Shown: positions 15,904 through 24,906, counted from the first letter of the stretch. The stretch: DNA of 64,000 nt from Fen-330 sp050008465 (GCA_050008465.1 JBEKMO010000016.1:6882-70881), one strand, 5' to 3'. Notes: generated from the sequence alone by a model not told the origin. Translations and numbers: made by a program.

Positions 15904-17694
15904 CTACCGCGGCGGGGAGCCTTGCCGGAGATGCTCGCCGGCCTCCTCGCGCTTGCCCTCCATCAGGAGCACCAGGGCGAGGTTGCGGTTCGCCGGCGCA
16001 TCGCCGGGGGCGACTTCGAGCACCTTCTTCCACCACGCGGCCGACTCGGCGAAGCGCTTCTGCCGCTGGAAGTACATGGCGCGGTCGAAGAGCTTGTAAT
16101 AGTCGAGCGCAGGCCCGCCCAGGGCGCGCATGTCGTTGTTGACAAATTCGGGGATGTTCACGGCGCGGTTCGCCGCGGTGGTGTTTTCGATGAGAACCGG
16201 CGGGCTCGAATTGCCGCGGGCATCGATGTGCGTCAGGTACATCTGGGTGTAAGGCGAGCGCGCCTTCGAAGCAAACACCAGCCAGCGGCCGTTGGGAGAG
16301 AAGCTGTGCCAGGAGTTCATCCGCGGGGTGTTCGCCTCCAGGCGCCGCGCCGGGCCTCCAGCGGCCGGCACGATGTAGAGCTCGCTGTCGGGCCGCATCA
16401 GCAGCCCGTTGCGGCAGCGCACGAAGACGATCCAGCGGCCGTCGGGAGAGATCTTGGGAAACGTGTTGCTGAAGCCGTTCGCAGATGCGCCGGCGTCCGG
16501 TTCCGCCGCGCCCCCCTGGCCGCCGTGGAACGGAATCCGGTAGAGGTCGTACTGGACCTGAAGCTCGTTGGGGTCGTTGGCGAAGGCGGCCAGCGGCACG
16601 CCTTCCGGATTCGGATCTCTCGCCGGGGCGCGCGCAAAGACCAGGTACTTGCCATCGGGGCTCCAGACGGCGTTGGTCTGGACGTAGCGCGGATCGTCGG
16701 CGCCGGGAAGCGGTTCGAGGATGCCCGTCGCGCGGCTGTACCAGGCCAGGATGCCGCGAGTAGGATAGAAGACCTGCAAGAACCGGTAGTCCTTGAAATT
16801 GGCGACGTAGTAGTTGCTTGGGGACTTCGAAGCCGGGTCAGGTGAATCAATCGTGGTGACAACGAAGTCGCCGTGGGGGGAGACCTGCGACATGAAGCCG
16901 ATACGCAGCGCGCCGTTGAGTTTGCCTTTCGCGGTGCTCCACTGGATCACGTTCTCGCTGCGGATGACGGTTCGGCGCGCGACCGGAGTGAGGGTGTAGA
17001 GGCCCCTGTTGTTCTGCAGGCCGTCGAGGTCCATTCCGAGCGTCGAGCCGTCGGCGGAGAAGGAGTGGCAGTTGGCGCAGACGGGCAGTCCTTCCAGCAG
17101 CAGGCGGCTGCGCGGCTCCCCGATGTTGCGAATCCGCCAGGCGATCAGCCGCACGGCCTCGCTGGCGAGTGGCTTGATGACGCCGGTCTGGGTTTCCGAG
17201 GGCATCAGCGGCACGTCGCGATAGAAGATGGGGGCGCCCACCGGATCGCGCGAAGTGCGGATGGAAGCGCGCCCGCGCGAGACCGGTTGCCCGCCGGCCA
17301 GACCGGTGAAAGTCACAGTCGCAGCGGGGCGCTTCTTGATGGCCTCCCAGGTGGCCGCGTCGGGAACCCAGGTGCGGAAGGCGGGGGCCTTCGGCAGCTC
17401 GTTGGTGGGCGCGACGCAGTCGGGATCGATGCGGCCCACGCGCAGCCGCTCGCCTTTGGCGGAGGCGTGTAGCGCAGGGGAGCCGTCGCTGAAAGAGATG
17501 TCTACGCGCCAGGCCGTGGCTGTCTTCGTGCCATCGCGCCACAGGAACGTGGGCGCGGTAATCTCCGGGGGGAACATTGCGCCCGGCGCCGGATACTCGA
17601 TGCGAATCGGAGCCAGTGCGCCGCTCGCGAGAAGAACTGCCAACCACACAACTCCATTATCGAGCCTGCGTCGTGTTGCCGGCGGGTGTTTCAC
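15904..17694 (-). CDS. Secreted TolB-like propeller with CxxCH heme motif and TPR tail
   Basis: The 596-residue protein has a signal segment (VVWLAVLLASGALA). A heme-attachment motif CANCH (residues 206-210) is followed by SFSADGSTLGMDLDG. A PD40/TolB-like propeller comes next, with WSPDGKYLVFAR, ISPDGRWIVFVR and FSPNGRWLVFAS, and a final TPR (FAESAAWWKKVLEVAPGDAPANRNLALVL). CxxCH in this context suggests a covalently bound heme in the periplasm, with Met221 a possible ligand, but a structural or zinc role is not excluded. Neighbours give no clue to its partner. Confidence 0.7.
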   Translation of the reverse strand: MKHPPATRRRLDNGVVWLAVLLASGALAPIRIEYPAPGAMFPPEITAPTFLWRDGTKTATAWRVDISFSDGSPALHASAKGERLRVGRIDPDCVAPTNELPKAPAFRTWVPDAATWEAIKKRPAATVTFTGLAGGQPVSRGRASIRTSRDPVGAPIFYRDVPLMPSETQTGVIKPLASEAVRLIAWRIRNIGEPRSRLLLEGLPVCANCHSFSADGSTLGMDLDGLQNNRGLYTLTPVARRTVIRSENVIQWSTAKGKLNGALRIGFMSQVSPHGDFVVTTIDSPDPASKSPSNYYVANFKDYRFLQVFYPTRGILAWYSRATGILEPLPGADDPRYVQTNAVWSPDGKYLVFARAPARDPNPEGVPLAAFANDPNELQVQYDLYRIPFHGGQGGAAEPDAGASANGFSNTFPKISPDGRWIVFVRCRNGLLMRPDSELYIVPAAGGPARRLEANTPRMNSWHSFSPNGRWLVFASKARSPYTQMYLTHIDARGNSSPPVLIENTTAANRAVNIPEFVNNDMRALGGPALDYYKLFDRAMYFQRQKRFAESAAWWKKVLEVAPGDAPANRNLALVLLMEGKREEAGEHLRQGSPPR

Positions 17695-17808
17695 GGAGCC
17701 CCATCCTATTGATCCTTCGTGAGGCCGCGCATCGCAGTATTTCCCGAGGTTTCAGCAACACCGTTGCAGTGGGACAGGCCTCCCCGTTGTCGCCGTCAGG
17801 ACTGGCGG

Positions 17809-19071
17809 CTACAACTCCTCCGCCTGGTCCTCGATGGGACTGGGATTCCGAAGCGCCTCGAGCAGCGCGCGGGCCTCGCTCTCCGACTCGCGCGCCACCT
17901 GGATCTGGCAGCGGCCCGGAGCATTCGGGAAAATCCTGTGAGACTCGGCCAACCCCAAGGGGTCGCCGCCGCTCACAGAGTACTCGATGCCGGCTTCCTC
18001 CAGGGAGGCCTTCGCCAGGTCCAGCGCGAACGAATCGCCCGTCTCCAGAACCGTGACGAGCTCGACCGGCGGCCGATCGGGGACGGCGCGCCCCGCCTCC
18101 TTGGCCTTCCGCCGCCGCCGCAGCACCATGTAGATCAGCCACGCCGCGGGCACAAGCAGGGTCCAGGTCCATCTGCCCAGGATCGCCGACCGGCGCCACG
18201 AGGCCCGGACGAAATCCGGCAGCGCGGAAAGGTAGTCACCCTTCCGGTAGTAGATCCAGCCGCGCATGTCGTAATCTTTGGCATCCGGACGGAGGCGCAA
18301 CGCCTGGTCGTAGTCCTGGATCGCCTGGTCGTATTCGTGCCGCTTGATGTGGACATACCCGCGGCCGCTGTACCCCTGGGCGCTATTGGGCTGCAGGCGG
18401 ATCGCCTGCTCGAAGTCCCGCAGGGCCGATTCGTAGTCGCCCTTCCGCACGTAGCACCAGCCACGGCCGTAATAGCCTCTGGCGTCCGGACCGAGGCGCA
18501 GCACCTGCCCGTAATCCTGGATCGCCTGGTCGTATTGGCCCCGTCTGATATGCAGGGCCGCGCGGCCGGAGTAAGCTGCGGCCAGCTTGGGATCCAGGCG
18601 GATCGCCTGCTCGATGTCCAGCGTCGCCCGCTCATAGTCGCCGGAATTGAATCGGATCATGCCGCGCCCGTACACCGGCAGGGCCGCCTTCGGATCGAGC
18701 CGGATGGCTTGCTCACAGTCCGGCAAAGCCCGCGCATCGTCGTGCTTGCGAAGGTTGGCCTTGCAACGGTTCTCGAACGCCGCAGCAAGGTCCGGCTTGC
18801 CGCGGATCGCCTGGTCGAAGTCCCGAATCGCCCGGTCGTAGTCTTCCTTTGCCAGGTACGCGATGCCCCGGTCAAGCGACGCACTCGCGAGATCGGCGCC
18901 GGAAAGTTGCCCCGAGCCGATGGCGGCCGTGCAGGCGGGAATCGCCACGTCGGGATTGCTCGCCGCGTTCTCGTGGCACAGCCGGACATTGTCGGCCGGC
19001 GCCGCCCGGCAAACGCCGGCGAGGGCCAGAATCAGCAGGACTCTCTTCGAGCACGTCATCCGGGCCATCAT
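17809..19071 (-). CDS. TPR protein with membrane anchor and DUF2007-like tail
   Basis: This 420-residue protein has a signal-like start (RVLLILALAGVCRA). At least seven TPR units follow, with the recurring core YDQAIQDYDQALRLRPD. One membrane helix (TWTLLVPAAWLIYMVL) comes next, then a C-terminal domain like DUF2007 (VTVLETGDSFALDLAKASLEEAGIEY). That tail resembles the putative prokaryotic signal-transducing domain, which is small and of unknown ligand. The topology implies TPRs outside and the DUF2007-like domain inside. The start could be either of two nearby ATGs. Confidence 0.75.
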   Translation of the reverse strand: MMARMTCSKRVLLILALAGVCRAAPADNVRLCHENAASNPDVAIPACTAAIGSGQLSGADLASASLDRGIAYLAKEDYDRAIRDFDQAIRGKPDLAAAFENRCKANLRKHDDARALPDCEQAIRLDPKAALPVYGRGMIRFNSGDYERATLDIEQAIRLDPKLAAAYSGRAALHIRRGQYDQAIQDYGQVLRLGPDARGYYGRGWCYVRKGDYESALRDFEQAIRLQPNSAQGYSGRGYVHIKRHEYDQAIQDYDQALRLRPDAKDYDMRGWIYYRKGDYLSALPDFVRASWRRSAILGRWTWTLLVPAAWLIYMVLRRRRKAKEAGRAVPDRPPVELVTVLETGDSFALDLAKASLEEAGIEYSVSGGDPLGLAESHRIFPNAPGRCQIQVARESESEARALLEALRNPSPIEDQAEEL

Positions 19072-19146
19072 ATACCAGACCCGCCTCCGCCGCTGGAAGT
19101 CTGCCGCCGGCTTGCGGCTTGCTGGGGGCAGGACTCTCCCCGCCTG

Positions 19147-20052
19147 CTACTCGAGGAACGCCGAGCAGCAGGGTTTCTGTACGGGGCTCGGTTCCATGAG
19201 CTCCGCCCGTGTGAAGTTGGGATCGTAGAGGTTGAGCTGCCACTTGCCGTCCCTGCCGATCTTGGGCGGCTCCGCGATCTTCATGCCGCGCGCGAGCAGG
19301 GCCTTGTAGCTCGCCTCCACGCTGGGGACGCCCAGGCACAGGTGGTTCATGACGCCGAGCGTTTTGGGCGACGGGTTGCGCACGTTGAGCATGTATTCGA
19401 GATGATCGTGGCCGTCGGGCACGCGCATGGCCACCCAGTCGGGAGGGCCGTCGTCCTTGAAGCCGCCGTGCCAGACCTCGCGAAAGCCAAGGATGTCCTT
19501 GAACAGGTGGTCGGCCGCCGCTCGATCCGAGACGGTGAACCCGACGTGGCCGAGCCGCTCGGAAATCCGCGAGGCCGGCAGGAACTTGCCTGCGTTGCGG
19601 ATCTCGAGCGATCCCGGCATGTATTGGACGAACTCCACGGTGTGGTGATCAGGGTCTTTGATGAACACGCTCCTGTTCCCGTCGGGAAGCGTACGCAGAG
19701 TGGCGGGGACGCCGCGGCTCGCCAGGTAGTCGGCCATTTGCTGGACGTTAGTGGTTTCGAACGCGATGTGGGAGAGCCGGTCCTCCGTTTCGCCCTTCAG
19801 CTCGGGGAACACCTCGATGTACTGGCGATCGTTCACCTTGAAGAACGTCACTTCGAGACCGCCGTCGGGCTTGGACAAGTTGAACGCTTCCTCCATGCCG
19901 AGATACTTCCCATAGAAGCTCCGCGCGGCGGCGAGATCGTCGGTCTTGAGCGCGATGTGAGCGACGCCAACGATGGGCGGACGCTGTGCGGCGGCGGCGC
20001 CGGATAGCGCCATCCCGAGGGCGATAAGGAAGATCAGCTTGCTACGGTTCAT
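19147..20052 (-). CDS. Secreted two-domain VOC (glyoxalase/dioxygenase-like) protein
   Basis: The 301-residue protein has a signal peptide (LIFLIALGMALSGAAAAQ) and two vicinal-oxygen-chelate domains. The first runs from VAHIALKTDDLAAARSFYGKYLG to DPDHHTVEFVQYMPG. The second runs from LGHVGFTVSDRAAADHLFKDILGF to LYDPNFTRAELMEP. Candidate metal ligands are His and Glu at the usual strand positions (H in VAHIAL, E in VEFVQ, H in LGHVGF, E in AELME). VOC enzymes include glyoxalases, dioxygenases and resistance proteins. A periplasmic location is unusual but common in Acidobacteria. The substrate is unknown. Confidence 0.8.
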   Translation of the reverse strand: MNRSKLIFLIALGMALSGAAAAQRPPIVGVAHIALKTDDLAAARSFYGKYLGMEEAFNLSKPDGGLEVTFFKVNDRQYIEVFPELKGETEDRLSHIAFETTNVQQMADYLASRGVPATLRTLPDGNRSVFIKDPDHHTVEFVQYMPGSLEIRNAGKFLPASRISERLGHVGFTVSDRAAADHLFKDILGFREVWHGGFKDDGPPDWVAMRVPDGHDHLEYMLNVRNPSPKTLGVMNHLCLGVPSVEASYKALLARGMKIAEPPKIGRDGKWQLNLYDPNFTRAELMEPSPVQKPCCSAFLE

Positions 20053-20110
20053 AGCCTCAAGTATAGGACTGTGGCGGTTGCGGGCGGGGTCTGCCCCTGG
20101 CGAGAATCTA

Positions 20111-20197
20111 TGGTGCGGATGAAAGGACTTGAACCTTCACGGAGTTGCCCCCACTAGAACCTGAATCTAGCGCGTCTGCCAATTCCGCCACATCCGC
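20111..20197 (-). tRNA. tRNA-Leu (anticodon CAG)
   Basis: Read on the minus strand, GCGGATG (20197-20191) pairs with CATCCGC near the 3' end. The anticodon loop is TTCAGGT with CAG. The long variable arm expected of class II tRNA-Leu is present, and the T arm contains GGTTCAAGTCC. The sequence ends A-CCA, so the CCA tail is genome-encoded. Length is 87 bases including CCA. Confidence 0.95.
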
Positions 20198-20210
20198 ACG
20201 TTTGGGTGGG

Positions 20211-20648
20211 CTACCCTTTATTGTCCGAGAGTTGGGGCGGAGTGTCAAATTCCTGGGCGCGGCGGAGTTCGAGGATCAGCCCAACCACCAAACCCTCGAT
20301 CCGATCGCGGATTTCGCGGTGGCGATCCAGGTCGAGCGAGATCGGGTCCTCCACTTTCCAGTCCCTGACCGGCGTGGGGAGGAAGGGCGGTAGCGGATAC
20401 CCGCTCATGTTGACGATCAGGTCAAAATCGTCGCCGGTCTCATCGAAGCCCTTGGACTCGGAACCCAGCAACTCGATGCCCTTCTCGAGCATCACCTGCC
20501 GGGTGTCCGGCGCGATGAAACCGGCCGGCGCCAGGCCGGCGCTCTGGGGATCGAGCACGTCGGAGCCGTAGCGGCGGGCGAAAGCCTCGGCCATCTGGCT
20601 GCGGCAGGAATTCCCGATGCAGACGAAGAGCACACGGTAGCGGCGCAT
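20211..20648 (-). CDS. Low-molecular-weight phosphatase / arsenate reductase (ArsC-type)
   Basis: The 145-residue protein shows the phosphatase-loop motif C-x5-R as CIGNSCR (residues 10-16), followed by SQMAEAFAR. The general-acid region is DWKVEDP. This fold covers protein tyrosine phosphatases and thioredoxin-coupled arsenate reductases. The NSCRSQMAE form is nearer to arsenate reductases. I start it at the ATG at 20648, two bases after the pdxT stop; a longer frame would run into pdxT. There is no ars operon around, so its physiological substrate is open. Confidence 0.8.
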   Translation of the reverse strand: MRRYRVLFVCIGNSCRSQMAEAFARRYGSDVLDPQSAGLAPAGFIAPDTRQVMLEKGIELLGSESKGFDETGDDFDLIVNMSGYPLPPFLPTPVRDWKVEDPISLDLDRHREIRDRIEGLVVGLILELRRAQEFDTPPQLSDNKG

Positions 20649-20650
20649 CG

Positions 20651-21232
20651 CTATAGCGTCTCCAGGAACAGCCGATGGATGCGGGGGTCGGAGGTGAGTT
20701 CCGGGTGGAAAGTGGCGGCCAGGTGGCGCCCTTCGCCGACCAGCACCGGGTCGCCCTGGTAGGAGAGATAGATCCGCGCGCGCGGCCCCACGTTGCGGAT
20801 GATGGGCGCGCGAATGAAGACCGCCTCCAGTTCCCGGCCTCCGGCGCGGCGGGCGAACTCCTCCCCGGGCGCCAGGCGCACCACGCGGCTGTCGAGTTGC
20901 CTTCCGTAAGCGTTGCGCTCGACTGTGATCTCCATCAACCCCAGCGACTCCTGGGCCGGGTGCGCCACCTCGGAGGCCAGCAGGATGGCGCCGGCGCAAG
21001 TGCCGAAGATGGGGCGGCGCTGGCCGAATTGGCGCAACGGTTCCAGTAGCTCTGCGTCTCTCAGGATGCGAAGCATAGTCGTGCTTTCGCCGCCCGGGAT
21101 GACCAGCCCGTCGAGGTCTTCGAGCTCGGCCGCCGTGCGCACCTCGACCGCCTCGGCGCCGGCGCGCTCGAGCGCCTTGCAATGCGCCTCGAAATCGCCC
21201 TGGAGGGCGAGCACTCCAACCCGCTTCGGCAC
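20651..21232 (-). CDS. pdxT: Pyridoxal 5'-phosphate synthase, glutaminase subunit
   Basis: The 193-residue class I glutamine amidotransferase carries GGESTTM, the nucleophile elbow GTCAGAILLA (Cys) and HPEL near the C-terminus. It releases ammonia from glutamine for PdxS in the deoxyxylulose-5-phosphate-independent PLP route. It starts one base after the pdxS stop, so both subunits are made from one message. The length is normal for PdxT. Confidence 0.95.
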   Translation of the reverse strand: MPKRVGVLALQGDFEAHCKALERAGAEAVEVRTAAELEDLDGLVIPGGESTTMLRILRDAELLEPLRQFGQRRPIFGTCAGAILLASEVAHPAQESLGLMEITVERNAYGRQLDSRVVRLAPGEEFARRAGGRELEAVFIRAPIIRNVGPRARIYLSYQGDPVLVGEGRHLAATFHPELTSDPRIHRLFLETL

Positions 21233-21233
21233 G

Positions 21234-22118
21234 CTACCAGCCCCGGACCGCCAGCCGCTCGGAATCCGGCATGGTCGCGACGTCCAGCCCGAACATGGCC
21301 ATACCCAGCTCCGCGCTGGCCTCGAGCAGCTTGGCCGGATCGTTGTAGTAGGTCGCGGCCTTGACGATGGCGCGGGCGCGCGCGTCGGGGTCTTCGGACT
21401 TGAAGATGCCCGAGCCCACGAACACCGCCTCGGCGCCGAGCTGCATCACCAGGGCGGCGTCGGCCGGGGTGGCGATGCCGCCGGCCGAGAAGTTGGGAAC
21501 GGGCAGCTTGCCGTGGGCGGCCACGTACTCCACCAGCTCGAGCGGCGCCTGGAGTTTCTTGGACTCCGCGACCAGTTCCTCTTTGCCCAGCACGGTGAGC
21601 TGCTTCATCTCCTTCTGGATGGTCCGCATGTGGCGCACGGCCTCGACGATGTTGCCCGAGCCGGCCTCGCCCTTGGTGCGGATCATGGCCGCGCCCTCGG
21701 CGATGCGCCGCAGGGCCTCGCCCAGGTTGCGCGCGCCGCAGACGAAGGGCACGCTGAAGCCGCGTTTGTCGACGTGGTGCTCCTCGTCGGCGGGAGTGAG
21801 CACCTCGCTCTCGTCGATGTAGTCCACCTTGAGCGCCTCCAGGATGCGGGCTTCCATGAAGTGGCCGATGCGGCACTTCGCCATGACCGGAATGCTGACC
21901 GCCGCCATGATCTCGCGGATCTTGCGAATGGGCGCCATGCGGGCCACACCGCCTTCCTTGCGGATGTCGGCCGGCACGCGCTCCAGCGCCATCACGGCCG
22001 TGGCGCCGGCCTTCTCGGCGATGAGCGCCTGTTCGGCGTTGGTGACGTCCATGATGACGCCGCCCTTGAGCATCTCGGCCAAGCCGGCCTTTACGCGAAA
22101 TGTGTCGTCCAGGAACAT
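21234..22118 (-). CDS. pdxS: Pyridoxal 5'-phosphate synthase, synthase subunit
   Basis: The 294-residue PdxS makes PLP from ribose/ribulose 5-phosphate, glyceraldehyde 3-phosphate and ammonia. Family marks are VIMDVTNAEQALIAEKAGATAV, ALERVPADIRKEGGVARM, and the C-terminal block AEAVFVGSGIFKSEDP. It is the first gene of the pdxST operon. The inverted heptamer element and the MocR regulator gene lie immediately upstream. Confidence 0.95.
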   Translation of the reverse strand: MFLDDTFRVKAGLAEMLKGGVIMDVTNAEQALIAEKAGATAVMALERVPADIRKEGGVARMAPIRKIREIMAAVSIPVMAKCRIGHFMEARILEALKVDYIDESEVLTPADEEHHVDKRGFSVPFVCGARNLGEALRRIAEGAAMIRTKGEAGSGNIVEAVRHMRTIQKEMKQLTVLGKEELVAESKKLQAPLELVEYVAAHGKLPVPNFSAGGIATPADAALVMQLGAEAVFVGSGIFKSEDPDARARAIVKAATYYNDPAKLLEASAELGMAMFGLDVATMPDSERLAVRGW

Positions 22119-22130
22119 TGGAACCTCCTA

Positions 22131-22220
22131 CATTGACGATTGATGATTTTCTCATTGACGATTGCCATGGCCGATGCGTCACCTCAATCGTCAATCGGCA
22201 ATGAAAAAATCGTCAATTCA
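22131..22220. repeat. Inverted heptamer array, element A (unit ATTGACG)
   Basis: The left arm (22131-22165) is made of head-to-tail units of ATTGACG and near variants (ATTGATG, ATTGCC). The right arm (22183-22220) is the same on the opposite strand. A short spacer separates the arms. It fills the gap between the pdxS start and the MocR gene stop, with the right arm ending one base before that stop codon. Confidence 0.75.
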
Positions 22221-22221
22221 T

Positions 22222-23694
22222 TCAGACCATCGCCGGCGCGGATTCGAAGCGCTCGAGCCGCGCGCGCGCCAGCTCGCTCGAGAAGATCTCTCCCAGAATC
22301 GCCAGGCCGGCGCGGATTTCCTCCGGCGGCAGGCCCGCGAAGCTCAGCCGCAGGGCGCCTGGCTCCTGGCGCGCCACGGCGAAATACTTGCCCGGCAGGT
22401 AGGAGACGCCGGCGCGCTGCGCGCGGTTGAGCAGTTCCGCGGCGTCCAGCGGTTCGGGCAGCCGGACCCACAGATTCATGCCGCCCTCCGGCCGGGTGAA
22501 AGTGGCGCCTGGAGGCAACCACCGCTCGCAGGCCTCCAGCACCGCCCGCAACCGCTCCGCCCCGGCGGCCAGCATCCGCGCGCGGTGCGCCCGCAAGCGG
22601 CCCGAAACGGCGAAGCGCAACAGCACGGCTTGCGAAAGCTGGTCGGTGTGCAGATCGGCAAGCTGCTTGGCGTCGGCCAGCCGGGCCGTGAGCGCCTTGG
22701 GCCCGATCACCCATCCGACCCGCAGGCCCGGAAACGTCAGCTTCGAGAAACTGCGCAGCAGCACCGTATCGCCAGCCTCGTCGAGCTGCTTGATGGAGGC
22801 CAGCGGGCTGCCCTCGTACCTCAGCTCGCCGTAGATGTCGTTCTCGACGATGACCAACCCGGCCGCGCGCGCCAGGCGCAGGAGGGTCCTGCGCGCCGGG
22901 GCGGGCAGCGTCGCGCCGGTCGGATTCTGGAAATTGGGCGTCACGATCAGCAGGCGCGGGCGGTCGCGCTCGAGCAGACGCTCGAAAGCCGCCACGTCGA
23001 TTCCGTCGCGGCCCACCGGAACCCCGGCCAGTTGCGCGCCCGCGCGCAGGAACAGGTTCTTCAGCCCCGGATAGACCGGATCCTCCACCAGCACGGTGTC
23101 CCCGGGGCGAACCAGCACCCGCTGGAGCAGATCCAGCGCCTGCTGGCAGCCGTTGGTGACAATCACGTCGTCGCCTATCCGGGCCACGCCCTCGCGGCGC
23201 GCCTCCTCGAGCAGGTAATGGCGCAGCGGAGGATAGCCGCTCGGAGAGCCGAGTTGCAGGATCGAGGCTGCCTTGCGCTCACCGAGGACTTCCTGGCAAC
23301 TGAGCCGGAAGTCGTCCATGGGGAACAGCTCCTCGGAGGGCCGGGATGTCGCAAAACTGATGGCTCCGGAAGGAGTCGGCGCGGGGGCCGAGAGCGCGTC
23401 CGCGGCGGGCAGCAACTGTTCCCAACGAAGACCGGGCGATCCCGTCTGGGGCTCGGCCAGAACGAAGCTGCCCCGACCGACGTGGCCCTGGACCAGCCCT
23501 TCGGATTCCAGCAGTGCGTAGGCTGCAGACACGGTGGTCCGGTTCAGTCCAAGCCTACCAGCCAACTCGCGAGTGGCTGGCAGCCGCTCGCCTCTTTGAA
23601 GCGCTCCGGAACCGACGAGCTCCCGAATGCGCTCGTAAAGCTGACGGTAGATCGGGAGGTCGGACTGGGCATCGAGGTCTAGCTTCGGGAACAT
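22222..23694 (-). CDS. MocR/PdxR-type transcriptional regulator
   Basis: This protein of about 490 residues has an N-terminal GntR winged helix (PIYRQLYERIRELVGSGAL, ATRELAGRLGLNRTTVSAAY). A fold-type I aminotransferase-like domain follows, with the PLP lysine region RSFSKLTFPGLRVGW. PdxR proteins of this class sense PLP and control pdxST, and the gene lies directly upstream of pdxS in the same direction. I use ATG 23694 (MFPKLDLDA). An ATG at 23712 is possible. Regulation of pdxST is inferred from family and position. Confidence 0.9.
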   Translation of the reverse strand: MFPKLDLDAQSDLPIYRQLYERIRELVGSGALQRGERLPATRELAGRLGLNRTTVSAAYALLESEGLVQGHVGRGSFVLAEPQTGSPGLRWEQLLPAADALSAPAPTPSGAISFATSRPSEELFPMDDFRLSCQEVLGERKAASILQLGSPSGYPPLRHYLLEEARREGVARIGDDVIVTNGCQQALDLLQRVLVRPGDTVLVEDPVYPGLKNLFLRAGAQLAGVPVGRDGIDVAAFERLLERDRPRLLIVTPNFQNPTGATLPAPARRTLLRLARAAGLVIVENDIYGELRYEGSPLASIKQLDEAGDTVLLRSFSKLTFPGLRVGWVIGPKALTARLADAKQLADLHTDQLSQAVLLRFAVSGRLRAHRARMLAAGAERLRAVLEACERWLPPGATFTRPEGGMNLWVRLPEPLDAAELLNRAQRAGVSYLPGKYFAVARQEPGALRLSFAGLPPEEIRAGLAILGEIFSSELARARLERFESAPAMV

Positions 23695-23712
23695 GCCAAT
23701 GGAATCCACCAT

Positions 23713-23741
23713 ACCATATTGGACTGTGGGCGGCAAGCCAA
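23713..23741 (-). promoter_or_regulatory. Possible promoter of the MocR gene
   Basis: On the minus strand TTGGCT and TATGGT stand 17 bases apart just upstream of the MocR start. The -10 hexamer is only about 18 bases before the ATG at 23694, so the leader would be very short. The overlapping CCAATATGGTATGG resembles a site for self-regulation. Confidence 0.4.
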
Positions 23742-23778
23742 TCCGCCTCCCGCTGATTTGATACAATTCCTTATCCTA

Positions 23779-24897
23779 ATGAGCCGTCTGGCATTGCTCT
23801 CATCGATTGCCGTCGCCTCCGCACTGCTTGCCTGGCCGGCGGACAAGAAGAAGAAGAAGGAAGAAGAAACCCAGACGCTGGAGCTGCCGAAAGAACCACC
23901 GGCCGCGGTCATCGCGGAGGCCCAGCGGCTGAGCTTCCAGGTGGCCCCGCTGTCGGCCCGGGGCCTGCTGTCGCAACAGGTGCGGAACGGGCTGAAGTGG
24001 CTGCTGACGGAGAGCCGGGGAGCCACCATCATCAAGCTGCGCGCCTTCGTGGCCGGCTCCGGCGACATGCGGCGGGTGCAGGCCATTGTGAGCGAAACGT
24101 TCACCGAGCGGAGGCTGCCGCTGCCGGCGCTGAGCGTGGTGCAGGTGGGCTCCCTGCCGCTGGAGGGGGCGCAGGTGGCGCTGGAGTCCGTGGCCGTAGA
24201 GAAGAAAGCGGTGAACCCGAACGGGCTGGCGTTTCTTTCCGGGCAGGGCGCCGCGGTGGACCAGCCGCTTGAGCCGATGCTTCCGCTAGTCCAGAAGTCG
24301 CTGGCGCGGTTGCGCACTGCCATCGAGGCCGCGGGCTTGCGGCCGGATGATGTGCTGCGCGTCACCTGCTACCTCAGCTCGCTCGACGACCTGTCCGCGG
24401 TGCGGCAGCGCGTGTACGCAGAATTCCCGCGCGCGGCGCTGGACTTCGTGCAGCGCATGCGCGAGCCATCGCAGAGCCTGGCCGAGTGCGAGGCCGTGGC
24501 GCGATTGCGCCAGCCGCCGGCCGAGCCCTTGGTGTTCCTGAATCCGCCCGGCTTGCCCGGTTCTCCGGACCGTTCCGAGATCGCGCTGGTGGGCCCGCGC
24601 CGGCTGGCTTTCACCGGCGCCCAGCTTGCCTTCGGGTTCCGCGACACAGACGCCCGCCTGGCCTTCCAGCGCCTGGCCAAGACGCTGGAGGGAGTGGGCG
24701 CATCCTACAATCGCGTGGCGGTATTGAACGTCTATCCGCTTTCCCGGTCGATCGCCGAGCTGGTGCGGAAAGTCCGGCCGGAATTCTTCGACCGCGCACG
24801 GCCGCCCGCGGGCGCCATGCTGCCTTTCGAGGGGCTGCCCTCGCTGGACGCCTCGTTCGCCGTCGAGGCGATCGCCGTTTTGCCAGATTCCCCTTAG
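23779..24897 (+). CDS. Secreted protein with two RidA-like domains
   Basis: From the ATG at 23779 (MSRLALLSS) this 372-residue protein has a signal peptide (LLSSIAVASALLAWPA) and a Lys/Glu tract. Two RidA/YjgF-like domains follow, around LSFQVAPLSARGLLS and LVGPRRLAFTGAQLAF. Phrases such as VLRVTCYLSSLDDL and NRVAVLNVYPLS are typical RidA endings. RidA proteins deaminate reactive enamines. A duplicated exported form is unusual, and an active-site arginine cannot be placed with confidence. It lies nine bases before the sugar-kinase gene, so the two are probably one operon. Confidence 0.65.
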   Translation: MSRLALLSSIAVASALLAWPADKKKKKEEETQTLELPKEPPAAVIAEAQRLSFQVAPLSARGLLSQQVRNGLKWLLTESRGATIIKLRAFVAGSGDMRRVQAIVSETFTERRLPLPALSVVQVGSLPLEGAQVALESVAVEKKAVNPNGLAFLSGQGAAVDQPLEPMLPLVQKSLARLRTAIEAAGLRPDDVLRVTCYLSSLDDLSAVRQRVYAEFPRAALDFVQRMREPSQSLAECEAVARLRQPPAEPLVFLNPPGLPGSPDRSEIALVGPRRLAFTGAQLAFGFRDTDARLAFQRLAKTLEGVGASYNRVAVLNVYPLSRSIAELVRKVRPEFFDRARPPAGAMLPFEGLPSLDASFAVEAIAVLPDSP

Positions 24898-24906
24898 GAG
24901 ATCCTC

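Noticed and set aside
17719..20007. A long open frame on the plus strand across the TPR and VOC genes
   Set aside because: It runs antisense to two clear minus-strand genes with recognised domains. Its translation is Arg/Gly/Val-rich with no motif, as expected from high-GC mirror frames.
22131..22220. Element A as a CRISPR remnant or tRNA-like structure
   Set aside because: Units are seven bases without spacers, in opposite orientations. No conserved repeat of CRISPR size is present.
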